Source: Cohnella kolymensis
GTDB taxonomy: Bacteria; Bacillota; Bacilli; Paenibacillales; Paenibacillaceae
Direction of reading: 5' to 3'
DNA length: 64,000 nt
Assembly (NCBI RefSeq): GCF_000829465.1
Contig: NZ_JXAL01000001.1
Coordinates: 372,001 to 436,000, forward strand
Below the pieces are notes generated by a model, which was not told the DNA's origin, did not search any database, and was given only the letters and a program-made list of their open reading frames with translations. Made by a program: the position numbers and the translations under genes. Positions 1 through 11,037 of the stretch are shown here, one piece after another; the first letter of the stretch is position 1; each line of letters starts with the position of its first letter.

Positions 1-3000
1 CCCAATAGTAGCCTGCATAGCGGATTGGGTTTTCTTTGACGAGTTCGGTTGTGATGTCTTCGGTTGGTTCGGTTTCTTCGGTCAGGACGGTAGAGAGATC
101 TAGGGTTACAGTTTCAGTAGATTCCTCTTCTATTGGAGCCGTGCTTTCTGTTGTTGCTCCTCCTTTGGACTCTTTACCTTTTGCGTTGCCATTGCCCTTG
201 CCGTTACCCGGATGGTAGTCCGGTACGATGTTGCCGCTGTCGTCTTCCGGTCCTTGAACGGAGCCGGGGCTGCCGTTGCCTGTGCCAAGATCGCCCATCC
301 AGCCGATGCCTTCGCGGACGCGTTCGCCGTAGCGGTTGTACATGCGGGTTACAACGCCCCATGCGTCATACTCATAGCGGGCTGCGACGTTGCCGTCTTT
401 GTCCGTGAGAGCCATGACGTCTCCGTGACCGTTGTATACGTACCAGAACGTTTCGCCTTTGAACGTGATAGAAAGCGGGCGTTCATTGGCATCGTAGGTA
501 TACGACTTCGTTACTTCGCCGGCTGCATTGCTTTCTTCGGTGATGACCCAGGTGTCGCCTTTGTATTTGTAGTTCGTCGTGTCCTGCGCATTGCCGTTGT
601 GGTTGATCTGCGTTTTGCTGCTGCGGCGGCCGAGCATATCGTACGTGTATTGCTCGCCGAAGCCGTCCGGGAAAGTGACTTTGGTCAGTTGTCCAAGGGC
701 ATTCCATACGAACTTGCTGCGTCCGTCTGTAAGCAAGTTTCCTTGGTCGTCGTACTCGTAATCGTAGTCCTCGTAGCGGATCAAGTTCTCCCGGTGGACG
801 AGCTGGTTACGGTCGTTGTATTTGTAATTCGTGCCGATAATCGTATATCCTTTGCCGACCTCGCGAATCCGCTCGAAAAGCTTGTCATGTCCGCCCGGCG
901 GCAGGTTGACTTCACCGTTGACGATATTGTCGATGGCAGCAAGAATGTGCTCGATTTGCCCCGTCTCAAACATCGTTTCAATATCAATGTCGCCGAATTG
1001 CTCACCGAGTTTCTTCCACAAACCGAGTTTCTTGCCATTGCCTTTCTCCAGCGCCTTCTGCCAACCTTTGCTGCAGTCGCCTGACGCGCCGCCGTTGCCG
1101 TTACCATTGCCGTTTCCATTTCCTTTGTCATGTCCATTGCCGTGACCATTTCCGTTTCCGTCACCGCCATTGCCACCGGCATTGCCACTATCTGCACCGC
1201 CTACATTGCCACCGCCATTGCCGTTACCTCCGGCGTTGTCGTTACCATTTCCACCGCCATTACTGTTGTCGTTTTTGGCGATTAAATCCGTTGTAGGTGC
1301 GGCTACTTTAACAGAGGGGGTGGCTGCGCTCTTGTCTTTGCCGTTGCCATTTCCGTTCCCATTATCTTTGTCGTGTCCGTTCGCGTTGCCGTTATTTCCT
1401 TTGTCCTTCGGTCCGCATACCGGTGCTTCACCCGGTTCGGATGGATCTTTAGGCTTCGGTTTCTTCATACCGAAAGAGGCCAGCACCATCTCGACCAGCT
1501 CGTCCGTCGTGATCACCTTCTGCAGATCTTCCTTCGTGCCCTGGATAATGGTCTTCCGAACGATCCTGTTGCCGGCCCCGTCGTACTCGTAGAGCATGAC
1601 ATCGCCGTCTACTGTCTCCACCCGGCTGAGCTGCTCGCGATCGTTATAGGCATAGCCGGAAGAATGGCCCTCATCTTGAACGCCGGTAATGAATTCCCGC
1701 GCATTATAGTCGTACACACTGGAATGCAGCGGTACATCTACTTTCGTGGTCTTTTGGGTTCCGATCAGATGGCCCGGTTTATAATCAACCGAAGTAACAG
1801 TACCATTCGGATACTGAATTGACTTCACATAACCGTCGGCATCGTATTGATACTCGTACTTATACCCTTTGCTGTCGGTATAACTCTTCGGTCGGCCACT
1901 CGCATCAAGTTCAAACTCGGTACGCTCGCCGTTTATAGTTTCAGCGACTTTTTCCCCGTTTTCGTTATATTCAACGACCACCGTATCGCCGTTCGGGTAA
2001 GTGGTTTGCTTCAATTGGTTGTTGTCGTAGTAGTCGTATTCAATCGTGCCGTTCTTGTCCGTGCGGGTAAGCATGTTGCCGGCATTGTCAAACGTATAGG
2101 CATACCAAGTGCCGTCATTGAAATCCTCACGGGTTTTGCGATTCATATAGTCGTATTGGTACCTCGTCGTCAGGCCGCCCGGTTTGCTTTCGAACACAAC
2201 ATTGCCATTCGGATCATACTGATATTCGAAAACATCTTGTCCTGACTCCCCGCGAACCACCACTTTCTGAAGACGGCGGCCGAGTTCGTCATAATCGTAA
2301 TTCGTCGTCTGCGAATTACCGTCCTTTTGGCTCGTACGATTCAGTTCAGCATCGTAGGTGTAATCCGTCTTCAGTTCACCGACGGCCGCCTGTGGTTCGA
2401 TGACGGAAGTCAGACTATCCCGTGTATCGTAGTCATATCTGACAGCTCCATATACCGGGCGATCTTCTTCCAGTTTGTTTCCTGCAGAATCATAGCGATA
2501 GGAGAAAATGCCTTCACTCGGAGTTTGCTTGTGAGTCATATGTCCCACGGTATCGTAACCGTATTGAGTTGCTTCCCCTAAGCGGTTAAACTGGGTCTCC
2601 ATCCGTCCATCCAGATCCAGGCTGAAACGCTGAATGTGCCCGAGCGCATCTTTCTCTTGCGTCATATTGCCGCGATAGTCATAGAGCCACTCTGTATCAC
2701 GGGCCAGCGGGCGGCGCTCGGCTGTGACGAACCCTGCATCGCTGTACTCGAATTTCACCCACTGCCCGACCGGATCGGTCTGCATCGTCTGCTGACCTTC
2801 GGTATCATAAGCATACGTCGTTGCATGACCATTGCCGTCTACGGAAGCCACCATCAGCCCGCGCGGATCATACTTGTAGTCATTCACAATTTGATCGCCG
2901 GACATGGATGGGTTCGCGTAATGAATCTCTTGAAGAAGATTGCTGCCGGCATCGAATACGGAACGAATGATGTTTCCGTTCGGATCTTTCTCCAGCACAA

Positions 3001-6000
3001 CGTTACCCGAGCCGTCGTAAACATAATGGATTAAGGCACTGATATTGCCCGAGCTTAAGTCGGCTGTGCCTTCTTTGTAATTGATGATATCGGTTGTCTG
3101 CCCCGCGAGATCGTAACGGTATTCCGTAATGTTGTTCAACGCGTCAAAAGAAAGCACCTGGTTTCCGAGCGTGTCGTACACCGTTTGCTGCTGACCGCCA
3201 TCCGGCTGCACAACCTTGATTTGGCGGCCCATAGAGTCATAGGAGTAAGCTGTAACCCGCACCTCAATAGAGCCATTGCCGAGAGCGTTTTGTTCCGTTA
3301 TCTGCTTTAAAAGGCCATGCTCATCATATGCATACTCCGTCACAAGCCCCGTGGAAGAAGTCTGCTGTTCCAGATCACCTTCCGGAGAATAGCGATAGGT
3401 CGTCGTCGCCCATTCACTGTCGTTTAACTGTCGCCGCTCTTCCAGCATATTGCCCCAAGCATCCACTTTATAGAGGAACTTTTGCACGGCGCCAGACTGG
3501 TCTACAGCTTCGATCCTCTCGGAGACGCGGCCATAGGCATCGGTTTTCGTTTCGATGACTTGTCCTTCTTCTTTCACCGATTTCACTTCGTGACCGAAGG
3601 CGTCATAGGTCGTCGTACTCTCCTCGTCGGATTCTGACACAGCAAGTATTAAATGCCCCGCAGGGTCAAAAGATTCCTTGCGAGTATAGACCACTGATTT
3701 CCCGGTCTCATCCAACGCAGGAGTCATCGTTTCAACCGTACGTCCGGTATAGCGATACTCTGTCTTATCGTCATTACCGTCGGTGAAGCTAAGCATACGC
3801 CCCAGCTTGTCGAACGAATATTGCTGTTTCTGCAGCGTCTCATGGCCTTCGTACAGGCTGTCCGCGCTGCCCGAAGCCAGCGGGGTCCCGTTCCACTGCG
3901 GGATCGGACCGCCTACTGAGGCTTCCAATACTTGGCCGATGCCGTCATAGACATATCTCATCCACGAATCGTTCGGACGTTTCTCCTCAATGAGGCGCCC
4001 TGCACTATCGTAACGATTGGTGGTGACAGCCGCTTGCTCCGATATACCATTGGCGCTTATCGAGATATTACTTGGGAATACCGGCTTAACAAACTGCTTT
4101 TGTTCAACGATGCGATCCAACAGATCGTAAACATACTCGGTTCGTCCGCCGTCGGCTGCAATGACAGCTTTCTGGCGGCCCGCATCATCGTACTCAATTG
4201 TTGTCGCATAGTTGCCCGGCGTTACAATGGTCTTCACGTGCTGCCCGGCTTTGTTATACTGTGTCTCTTTCGTCTCTCCTCGAGAATCGGTTTGTTTGAC
4301 AAGAAGACCACGGCTGTCGTAAAGATAGGATTCTTCCAATTTTCCAGCTGTGTCTTCTTCAAGAGGAATCGTGACTTTGGACAAGACATTCCCCATACCG
4401 TCCAACTTATAAGTCGTTTTGGTCAAGCCATCCGACTCTTCAATCAGGTTCCCACCATCGTCATATTTGTAGGTACGAGTAATGGATTGGGACTCGTCAT
4501 TCTTGTCTTTCTGAACGGCTTTGGTCACTCTGCCCCATGGATCATATTCATAATCTTCTACAAGCCCTGTCGGGCCTTCTCGGTGCAGCAGCCAGCTAAC
4601 CTCATTAAACTGCGATGAAGTCACTGCCTCATCCGGCGTACCCGCATCCGTCGTTTCCCTCAATACGTTGCCGTGCAGATCGTTCTCGTAGGACACACGT
4701 GTGCCGTCAGAGGTAAGAAAACCTGTTTCGTCATACGTGTAGTCGAACGTGTTCCCGTTGGCATCGATCCTCTTTTCAAGCAGCCCTTTATCGTTAAAAT
4801 GTTCCTCCGTAATAAGAGTCTGTTCGTCGTTCACTCCCGCAGGGTGCACCACAACTTGCGTCGTCTTTCTGCTCCAAAATCTGCGTGGGTGATCCGGATC
4901 GTACGTATACTCATACTCGGCATTATAGCCCAACGGGCCTGTCTCGCTTACTAAATCGTGTAAATCATTATAGGTGTATCGCATGATACGACCTGAGGCG
5001 CTCTGCTGAGCAATTATGTTATCGAAGTCGTCATATCGATAGCGTACTTCACGGTTAAGCGCATCGACCGATCGCACCAGATTATTCGCGCTGTACTCGA
5101 ACGATGTCTTCGCTTCTGCCGTACCGTCCGGCGTGTCCACCTGCTCCACTTTTTCAGTGAGACGGTCGGCATCATTCCAACGCAGCGTATACTTGCCAAG
5201 GGGGTTTAACACAGTTGCTTGACGCGTTCCGTACTCAGCACCAACGAACTCCTCGACATGATCCTGTTTGCGCATCGCACTCATCCGAGTCACACGATTA
5301 TGGTCGTCATACGTCCACAGAGTCGTGACTGATTCGTCGGTTTCGCCTTCCTGTTCCCTTTCGTTATTGCCGTTATCGATGACTTTCGTAATCCGGTGCA
5401 GATCATCGTAAACAAAACGAGTCATTTTCTGGGATGGCTCCCGATACCCGACGAAATCGCCTTTCTGGTTATACATGAAGAAAAGTTTTCGTTTCGGACT
5501 GCCCGTTTGGCTGCCGATTCCGTTCAAATCCGTAATAATCGTCGATTTCAAATCGCCCGTCGCTTCGTCGTAGCCGAATTCCACCTCATGATTGTTGGTG
5601 TCTTCAGCCTTCTTGATGCGGTATTCCAAGCCATGATAATTGCGCCATTGCTCCCATCTGACATGGAGTCCGTTGACATGGCGATCCTGAACCAACCAGA
5701 AACGGCCATCCTCGTAAAACCGGTAGAGAAGCTGGTCCGGCCATTCCATGATGAAGACGTCGGTATTTTCCGGATTCCCCTCTATGGGGTCGAGAGTGAG
5801 CTTCGGAAAGTGCTGCCTCTGTCCGTTCGCATAGGTGGCATAACCGCCGTCTTCCGGTTTGAACCAATAGACCGTGCCGTCAAAGCCTTGCCAAGTGATG
5901 TTGCCGTCAACCCATTTGTTCAAACGGGAATCCAGGCTGAAGTTCCATCCGTAGCCGAGCTGTCCCTTGACCCGGTTTTGGTGGTTATATGTAAGGAAAA

Positions 6001-7075
6001 TGTCGAGGTCGATACCAGGCCCTTCTTGAGTGAATGCTTTAAACGACTGCATCCCGTTACCGGTCGTTAAGTTAATACGCGTTGTTTGACCGGCCACTAC
6101 GGCTTCCGCGTTGGGAACGTAAGCTTCAGCTCCCGTTCCTGTGATATAAGGGTACAGCGGGAGAGTTTCTTCCTTCTTGTTGCCTGCCACGTCTTCCACC
6201 GTTATGTTTAACTGTTCCGCCTCACCCGGCTGGAACGGCAACGGCAGTCCTGATCGGGCTGGTCGTCCAGCTTTCCGAGCCTTGTGCGGAGCCAATGGTG
6301 GTGACTTTCTTCAATCCACCCACCATATCCCGTGTTTCTATCGCAAGCCGGTTGTTACCCAGCGGGTGAACGCCCAGCACTTCGGGCGCAGTACGGTCGA
6401 GCAGCACCATTTGGGATTGTCCGTTATAAGCAGGTGCGGTCTTCGGTACTGGTTCCTTCCCCTCTTCCACAATGAAAGTAATAGTCGGCGCGTCCGCTTC
6501 TAATGTCCAGTAATAGAAGCCGTCAGGCAATGGAGCGTTGCTGCCATCCGTACCTTTCCAAACAAAGGAGCTGGCGTGCGAGTCGCTAAGAAGCGTATAT
6601 TCTTTCTTCGTAGTGACTTCCTTAAGTTTCACGGTTACGGAATACCGGGTCGGCGATCCGCCTTCGGCGTTCCCTCTTGCTCGCTAATCCATGTAGCCAG
6701 CATATCGGTCCATGACAGCGTCATCTGCTTCTGAGCTACAGGGAATATATTGGATGTTTCATTCATGCTGAAATAAGAGCTGGCATAACCAAGCCGGTCA
6801 GCCCCCATATCGGGACGCTCCTCTAGCACCTGATCCCCTGAAAAAGAGTAATATTGAGGAGTCTCCGTCTTATTGGGATCGTCCACCCATGGTTCTTCCT
6901 TAAGATCTTGTACTGCTGCGGCCACCTTCACCTGCAACGCTTTCCCACCCTCAACAAGAGCGGTGCCTACCCGGTCTGCCGCCTCGGCCCATACTGCAGC
7001 CGGGGCTAATCCGAGCATTAAAGAACCCAACAACATGAAAGCCAAGCTTCTAGACCAAACTCTTCCTTTCATCAT
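1..7075 (-). CDS. Secreted RHS/YD-repeat wall-associated protein, 3' end outside the window, two frameshifts
   Basis: Large surface or secreted protein of the RHS/YD family. It opens with a signal peptide ending in AVWAEA (about 30 residues), then a domain around GYGWNFSLDSRL typical of the region before YD repeats. From about 5400 down to 1600 come tens of YD repeats such as NTFDYTYDE and TEYRYDLAG. Near 1400-1090 the repeats are interrupted by an Asn/Gly-rich low-complexity insert, then resume to the RHS-core-like NPIRYAGYYWD at the left edge. Any C-terminal toxin would lie just outside. Start chosen at the ATG at 7075 (or 7072), after GGGGGAT. The reading frame shifts near 6672 (probable missing G) and back near 6243, so about 140 residues between are out of frame. 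These are probably sequence errors. The gene follows a c-di-GMP riboswitch. Target and toxicity are unknown. Confidence 0.9.
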
Positions 7076-7102
7076 GCACCCCATATCCCCCGAAAAAAAA
7101 GC

Positions 7103-7129
7103 AAAAAACCGCAGCGCCTAAGCGTGCGG
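7103..7129 (-). terminator. Intrinsic terminator in the RHS leader (riboswitch expression platform)
   Basis: On the minus strand the leader reads CCGCACGC, loop, GCGCTGCGG, then six T. It sits between the c-di-GMP aptamer and the RHS start codon, as expected for a transcription-attenuating expression platform. A second perfect hairpin, ACGCAA-TTTT-TTGCGT at about 7131-7146, lies just upstream and may take part in the switch. Confidence 0.75.
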
Positions 7130-7149
7130 CAACGCAAAAAATTGCGTGC

Positions 7150-7232
7150 TTCTCACTACTTCGGCGGTCTGGCGATCCGACGTGGGACCCATGACTTTGC
7201 GCCCCTATCTCGCGATAGGTTTGCCTTTTTCG
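7150..7232 (-). ncRNA. c-di-GMP-I (GEMM-I) riboswitch aptamer
   Basis: Minus-strand reading shows the hallmark order of class I c-di-GMP aptamers: GGCAAACC, a TATC/GATA stem closed by the GNRA loop GCGA, then GGGGCGCAAAG, and a second arm ending GGATCGCCAGACCGCCGAAG. It lies about 75 nt before the start of the RHS gene and is followed by a terminator hairpin. Known members of the family bind cyclic di-GMP and often control surface or motility genes. Whether binding turns this gene on or off cannot be read from sequence alone. Confidence 0.92.
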
Positions 7233-7278
7233 GTATTATTTTTGTTCGATCAAGAAAAATATGTAATTTATATTCCTT

Positions 7279-7306
7279 ATTATAACAATTGACTAGTCTA
7301 ATAGAA
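7279..7306 (-). promoter_or_regulatory. Probable promoter of the riboswitch/RHS transcript
   Basis: A perfect TATAAT -10 box on the minus strand (7279-7284) lies in a very AT-rich stretch about 47 bp upstream of the aptamer. The -35 is weak (TTCTAT, 16 bp spacing). Confidence 0.5.
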
Positions 7307-7382
7307 TCAATTTTTACATAATTTTGTTGTATTTTGTATAATTTAAGTCTTTAGAACTATAACCTTGCGCATAAATTACCAC

Positions 7383-7409
7383 AAAAAAAGAAGCCGCCGA
7401 AGCAGCTTC
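7383..7409 (-). terminator. Terminator after the IclR gene
   Basis: Minus strand GAAGCTG-CTTCGG-CGGCTTC followed by seven T, 25 bp after the IclR stop codon. Confidence 0.85.
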
Positions 7410-7433
7410 CTTGATAGATTTACTACCATCAAT

Positions 7434-8176
7434 TTATCCTAGCATTGCGCCCATCCTGCGAGCGGCTTCCACAATAGCGGGCGCATGTTCATGCATGCGG
7501 TCGGGCGTCAGCCGATTGGAAGGGCCTGATACCGACAATGCGGCAACAAGCTTCCCAGCCCGATTAAAGATTGGGGCGGACACTGCCGCGGCTCCCGGCT
7601 CGCGCTCTTCGAAGCTTGTGGCGTAACCGGCGGCGACGATCTCATCCAACTGGCTTTGGAAGGCATCCCGGTCCACCGTCTGCGGCCATTCCGGATCGTT
7701 CATCACAGCATCCCGTTCAACCGCATCCGCGAAAGCCAATAACACCTTGCTGGACGCCCCGACGAACAAAGGCATTCGCGCTCCGACGGCGGCTACCCTT
7801 CGGATCGCCTGCGTGCTTTGGACCGCTTGTATTCTAACCCTCTCACTGCGGTCTCTTATATATAACTAATCGTTTCGCTCAACTGGTCGCGCAGCCGTTC
7901 CATTTCAGGAAGCAGAGCAACAGAGGGATCATCCGAGCGAGACAGATGTGCGGACAGTTCGAGCACGCTGAGTCCGAGTCTGTATTTGTCCGTTCCTGGA
8001 TCCCGTATGACAAAAGCCTTATTTTCCAACGTGGCTAGAAGACGGTGTACTGTGCTTTTGTGCAAGCCGACCCTCCCGGCCAATTCCGTTAAGCCCCACT
8101 CGCCTCCTGAGGCAAAACAAAGCAGCACATCGAGCGCTCTTTCCACGGCTCGAACCGTCCGCTTCTCCTCTTCCAT
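7434..8176 (-). CDS. IclR-family transcriptional regulator (one frameshift)
   Basis: About 248 residues once a single frameshift is repaired. The first part (8176-7856) holds the winged helix-turn-helix with LTELAGRVGLHKSTVHRLL. The second part (to 7434) holds the IclR effector domain with MPLFVGASSKVLLAFA. At about 7865 the frame breaks inside a TTATATATAA run; adding one T gives the continuous SETISLYIRDRSERVRIQ expected for the family. Start is the ATG at 8176, seven bases after GGGGGGACC. It is divergent from the hydrolase gene, so it may regulate that gene or itself. The effector is unknown. Confidence 0.85.
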
Positions 8177-8393
8177 CAACGGTCCCCCCTTTGCGTGTAA
8201 GTTTCACTCCATGAAACCCTGTTACACACAGTATAACGCAATCTGTCTCTCTCGTAAACTTTGGAAGCGCTTTATTACAATTCGATTACATACCCTTTAC
8301 AATTCGTTTTGAAACATTGACGCTATAGGTCTTGGGCTCTACTATAAGAATCAATACTTTACCAGAGTTGCAAAAAAGCGAGGCGATCATTGA

Positions 8394-9425
8394 TTGACAA
8401 CGTTGTCGACCCCTCTTCCACTCGGCGGTTCAGGCACAATTCCGACAACAGTCGAAAACTCTGAATCTAGCACAGCCCAGTCGCTCGGACGGCTCGTTCT
8501 GCATCTGTCTCTAGCCGCCGCCTCCTTACTCGTCGCAATCTTCTTGGCCTTTCATGGCTATATCGCTTGGTCGCTCTCTCATCCCAAAGTCGCTGCGCTC
8601 AGCTCCAATCCGAAACTCGCCAAAAATCTCGATTACTCCGAAGTCACTTTTCCCAGCGCTGATCGCCGCACATTAGTGGACGGCTGGTGGATTCCCGCTA
8701 TCGGAAGTCACAAGACGGTTGTACTCAGCCACGGTTACGGAGCGAATCGCGAAGAAGCCTGGGTTCCTATGTATGATCTGGCAGACCTCTTGCACGGCCT
8801 CAAATATAACGTGCTTATGTTTGATTATGGATTTGCCAACAACAAACGCCCCGTTCCTGCCACCGGCGGCCGGACCGAATCGAAGCAGCTTGTCGGCGCG
8901 CTGAAGTTTGCACGTCAGCAGGGCAGCGAGCAGCTTATCGTATGGGGATTCTCCATGGGGGCGGGCACGGCGCTGCAGGCCGCTTTACAATCGGAGCCGA
9001 TCGACGCAATGATTCTGGACAGCACTTTTTTACCGGATGACAATACTGTCTATTACAATATCAGCCAGCAGGTGAAGCTTCCGAAATACCCTTCCGTCTC
9101 TCTCATTCGCTGGTTTTTCCCTATGATGAGCGGCACACGGATGGAGCAGATTCCTTCTGCCAAAGTGCAGCATACATCCTTTGACTTTCCGATCTTGCTA
9201 ATCCACGGTACTGCGGACAACAAAGCCCCGGCCTATCTCTCGGAGAATGTCGCCAAATCACAGAAGAATGCTTTATCTAATCTCTGGGTCGTACCCGACG
9301 CGATACATGAAATGATTTTCCGCACTCATCCGGAAGAATACGTACAGCGCACGACAGCATTCCTTAAGCATGTTGACGAAGATTTTACAGCAAAAAATTT
9401 ATCAACGGAATGGGTTCAAATTTGA
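8394..9425 (+). CDS. Membrane-anchored alpha/beta hydrolase
   Basis: 343-residue serine hydrolase of the alpha/beta fold. One transmembrane segment (about residues 33-55, LHLSLAAASLLVAIFLAF) anchors an extracellular catalytic domain. Visible motifs are the oxyanion region LSHGYGANREE, the nucleophile elbow GFSMGAG, an acid in ILLIHGTADNKAP and a final His in VVPDAIHEM. The start is TTG with GAGG ten bases upstream. The substrate is not predictable. Relatives are annotated as S9-like peptidases or acyl esterases. Confidence 0.82.
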   Translation: MTTLSTPLPLGGSGTIPTTVENSESSTAQSLGRLVLHLSLAAASLLVAIFLAFHGYIAWSLSHPKVAALSSNPKLAKNLDYSEVTFPSADRRTLVDGWWIPAIGSHKTVVLSHGYGANREEAWVPMYDLADLLHGLKYNVLMFDYGFANNKRPVPATGGRTESKQLVGALKFARQQGSEQLIVWGFSMGAGTALQAALQSEPIDAMILDSTFLPDDNTVYYNISQQVKLPKYPSVSLIRWFFPMMSGTRMEQIPSAKVQHTSFDFPILLIHGTADNKAPAYLSENVAKSQKNALSNLWVVPDAIHEMIFRTHPEEYVQRTTAFLKHVDEDFTAKNLSTEWVQI

Positions 9426-9440
9426 TCGCGGTTATAGAAC

Positions 9441-9503
9441 AAACCCTCTCTCGCATACGTTGGGTACGAAGGTTACCTGATGCAAGCGACCGGGAGGGTT
9501 TTT
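9441..9503 (+). other. Long-range inverted repeat covering the ribosome binding site of the next gene
   Basis: AAACCCTC (9441-9448) is exactly complementary to GAGGGTTT (9494-9501), followed by more T. The right arm contains the GGGAGGG Shine-Dalgarno of the superoxide dismutase gene. It could be a terminator for the hydrolase gene or a structure that hides the ribosome binding site. The 45-base loop makes either reading uncertain. Confidence 0.35.
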
Positions 9504-9506
9504 ATT

Positions 9507-10982
9507 ATGCTGCCTGTATATGGTGCGATGATGCCGCTGAGATTGTTAGAGGAAATCGTATTCCGGAAAACGCAAGAGATGGAGCACACCGTTGTCATTA
9601 GAGATTTGATTCCGCAATTAGAGCCGCCTTATGTGCAGCTGATGCTGGATTGGCAAAATGTTTTCGTTAAAACGTCGGAGCTGGCGCAAGCCGGCATGCG
9701 TGCAGCATCGACCGTTCCCGGATACCCGCTGCCGCCGGAGTGGTCGGCTTTCATGCCGCGGCTGGTCAATGAATCTCTGTTGCAATCGCATGAATTCATT
9801 CGCCAGCTTCAGCTTTTGCAGGAACAGAGTCCGGCCGTACATGACCTTTCGGCGGCGCCGATGGTATTGTCTCACATCCGCCGGGAATCGGAGTATTTCA
9901 TATCGGTGATCGAAGATCTGCAATCTTCCGCAGCATTACCTTGGATGAGGCTCTCCGAGGACCCGGATGACAGCCCGGAAAGCTATGGCGGCCCCGAACC
10001 GGCGGATGGGGCTATGCGGCAGGATCGGTCGGACGAGGTTGAATCGAGCGAGGTTCAGCCGACAAGCGGGATGCTGCCTGTTGAGCCTCAGCTTGCCCAG
10101 CAGGCGGAGCAGGGGCGCGAACAAGGCGAGCACACGACGACGATATGGGGGCAGATGCACAGCTTTAAAGTGCAGCCGGATCCAGCCGATGAGGGACAGT
10201 GGAACCAACCTCAAGCGGATCGGGCTCCTTCGGATCAAGTGCAAGAGGATCAGGATAATCCCGGCAGCGAATCGGATTCTGATCAACCCCTTCGACCGGA
10301 AGGAACATGGTCTGAGCCTATGGGCGACTTATGGTTGGGATCCGCTTCCCAAAGCGCCGTCCCGATCGGAGGTCATCGGCTTCCCCCGCTTCCATACTCA
10401 TACAAAGCATTGGAACCTTGGATAGATGAGAAAACAATGCGCATTCACCACGACAAACACCACCAAAGCTATGTAGACGGCTTGAATAAAGCGGAAAAAA
10501 AGCTGGAGGAAGCCCGGCGCTCCGGTGATTTCGAGCTGGTGAAGCATTGGGAGCGGGAATTGGCTTTTCACGGGGCGGGGCATTACCTTCATACGATTTT
10601 CTGGGAGGCTATGTCCCCAAGAGGCGGCGGTCAGACAAGCGGCGGATTGCTGAATGAAATTAACCGCAGCTTCGGGAGCTATAATGCTTTCAAGAAGCAG
10701 TTTACTGAGGCTGCCAACAACGTCGAGGGCGGCGGCTGGGCGATATTGGTCTGGTCCCCTCGAAGCCATCGTCTCGAAATTCTAACGGCCGAGAAGCACC
10801 AGAATTGGTCGCAATGGGACGTCGTGCCCCTGCTCCCGCTGGACGTTTGGGAACACGCCTATTATCTCAAGCATCAGAACGAACGCCCCGCCTACACGCG
10901 CGATTGGTGGAACGTCGTCAATTGGCCGTACGTCGCTGACCGCTTCGCCAAAGCCCGTACTCTGAAGTGGGCACCTCATTGA
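9507..10982 (+). CDS. Fe/Mn superoxide dismutase with long N-terminal helical extension
   Basis: 491 residues. The C-terminal half (from about residue 290, LPPLPYSYKALEPWIDEKTM) is a complete iron/manganese superoxide dismutase with ligand-bearing motifs IHHDKHH, GAGHYLHTIFW and LDVWEHAYYLKHQNERP. The first ~145 residues are helical with Glu/His-rich motifs (MEHTVVIRDL, RRESEYFISVIEDL), resembling the DUF2935/ferritin-like type. About 140 acidic, Gln/Asp/Ser-rich residues link the two. The start at 9507 is set by GGGAGGG eight bases upstream. No signal peptide is seen. It resembles the extended SodF/SodA2-type enzymes of Bacilli; the N-terminal role is unknown. A normal SodA is at 18.8 kb. 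Confidence 0.88.
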   Translation: MLPVYGAMMPLRLLEEIVFRKTQEMEHTVVIRDLIPQLEPPYVQLMLDWQNVFVKTSELAQAGMRAASTVPGYPLPPEWSAFMPRLVNESLLQSHEFIRQLQLLQEQSPAVHDLSAAPMVLSHIRRESEYFISVIEDLQSSAALPWMRLSEDPDDSPESYGGPEPADGAMRQDRSDEVESSEVQPTSGMLPVEPQLAQQAEQGREQGEHTTTIWGQMHSFKVQPDPADEGQWNQPQADRAPSDQVQEDQDNPGSESDSDQPLRPEGTWSEPMGDLWLGSASQSAVPIGGHRLPPLPYSYKALEPWIDEKTMRIHHDKHHQSYVDGLNKAEKKLEEARRSGDFELVKHWERELAFHGAGHYLHTIFWEAMSPRGGGQTSGGLLNEINRSFGSYNAFKKQFTEAANNVEGGGWAILVWSPRSHRLEILTAEKHQNWSQWDVVPLLPLDVWEHAYYLKHQNERPAYTRDWWNVVNWPYVADRFAKARTLKWAPH

Positions 10983-10991
10983 GACAATAAA

Positions 10992-11028
10992 GCAGCCAGC
11001 CAAGCCCAACGGGGGCATGGCTGGCTGC
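10992..11028. terminator. Bidirectional terminator hairpin
   Basis: GCAGCCAGCCA pairs with TGGCTGGCTGC (11-bp arms) between two convergent genes. T-rich sequence follows on both strands. Confidence 0.8.
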
Positions 11029-11037
11029 ATATACATT

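Noticed and set aside
1-7000. Many plus-strand open frames (60-290 codons) across the RHS region
   Set aside because: They are antisense shadows of a repetitive gene. They have no ribosome binding sites and their translations are low-complexity or unrelated to any family, whereas the minus frame reads continuous YD repeats.
7434-8176. Two separate genes, a DNA-binding protein and an effector-domain protein
   Set aside because: One added base joins them into a standard IclR protein with no missing or duplicated residues.
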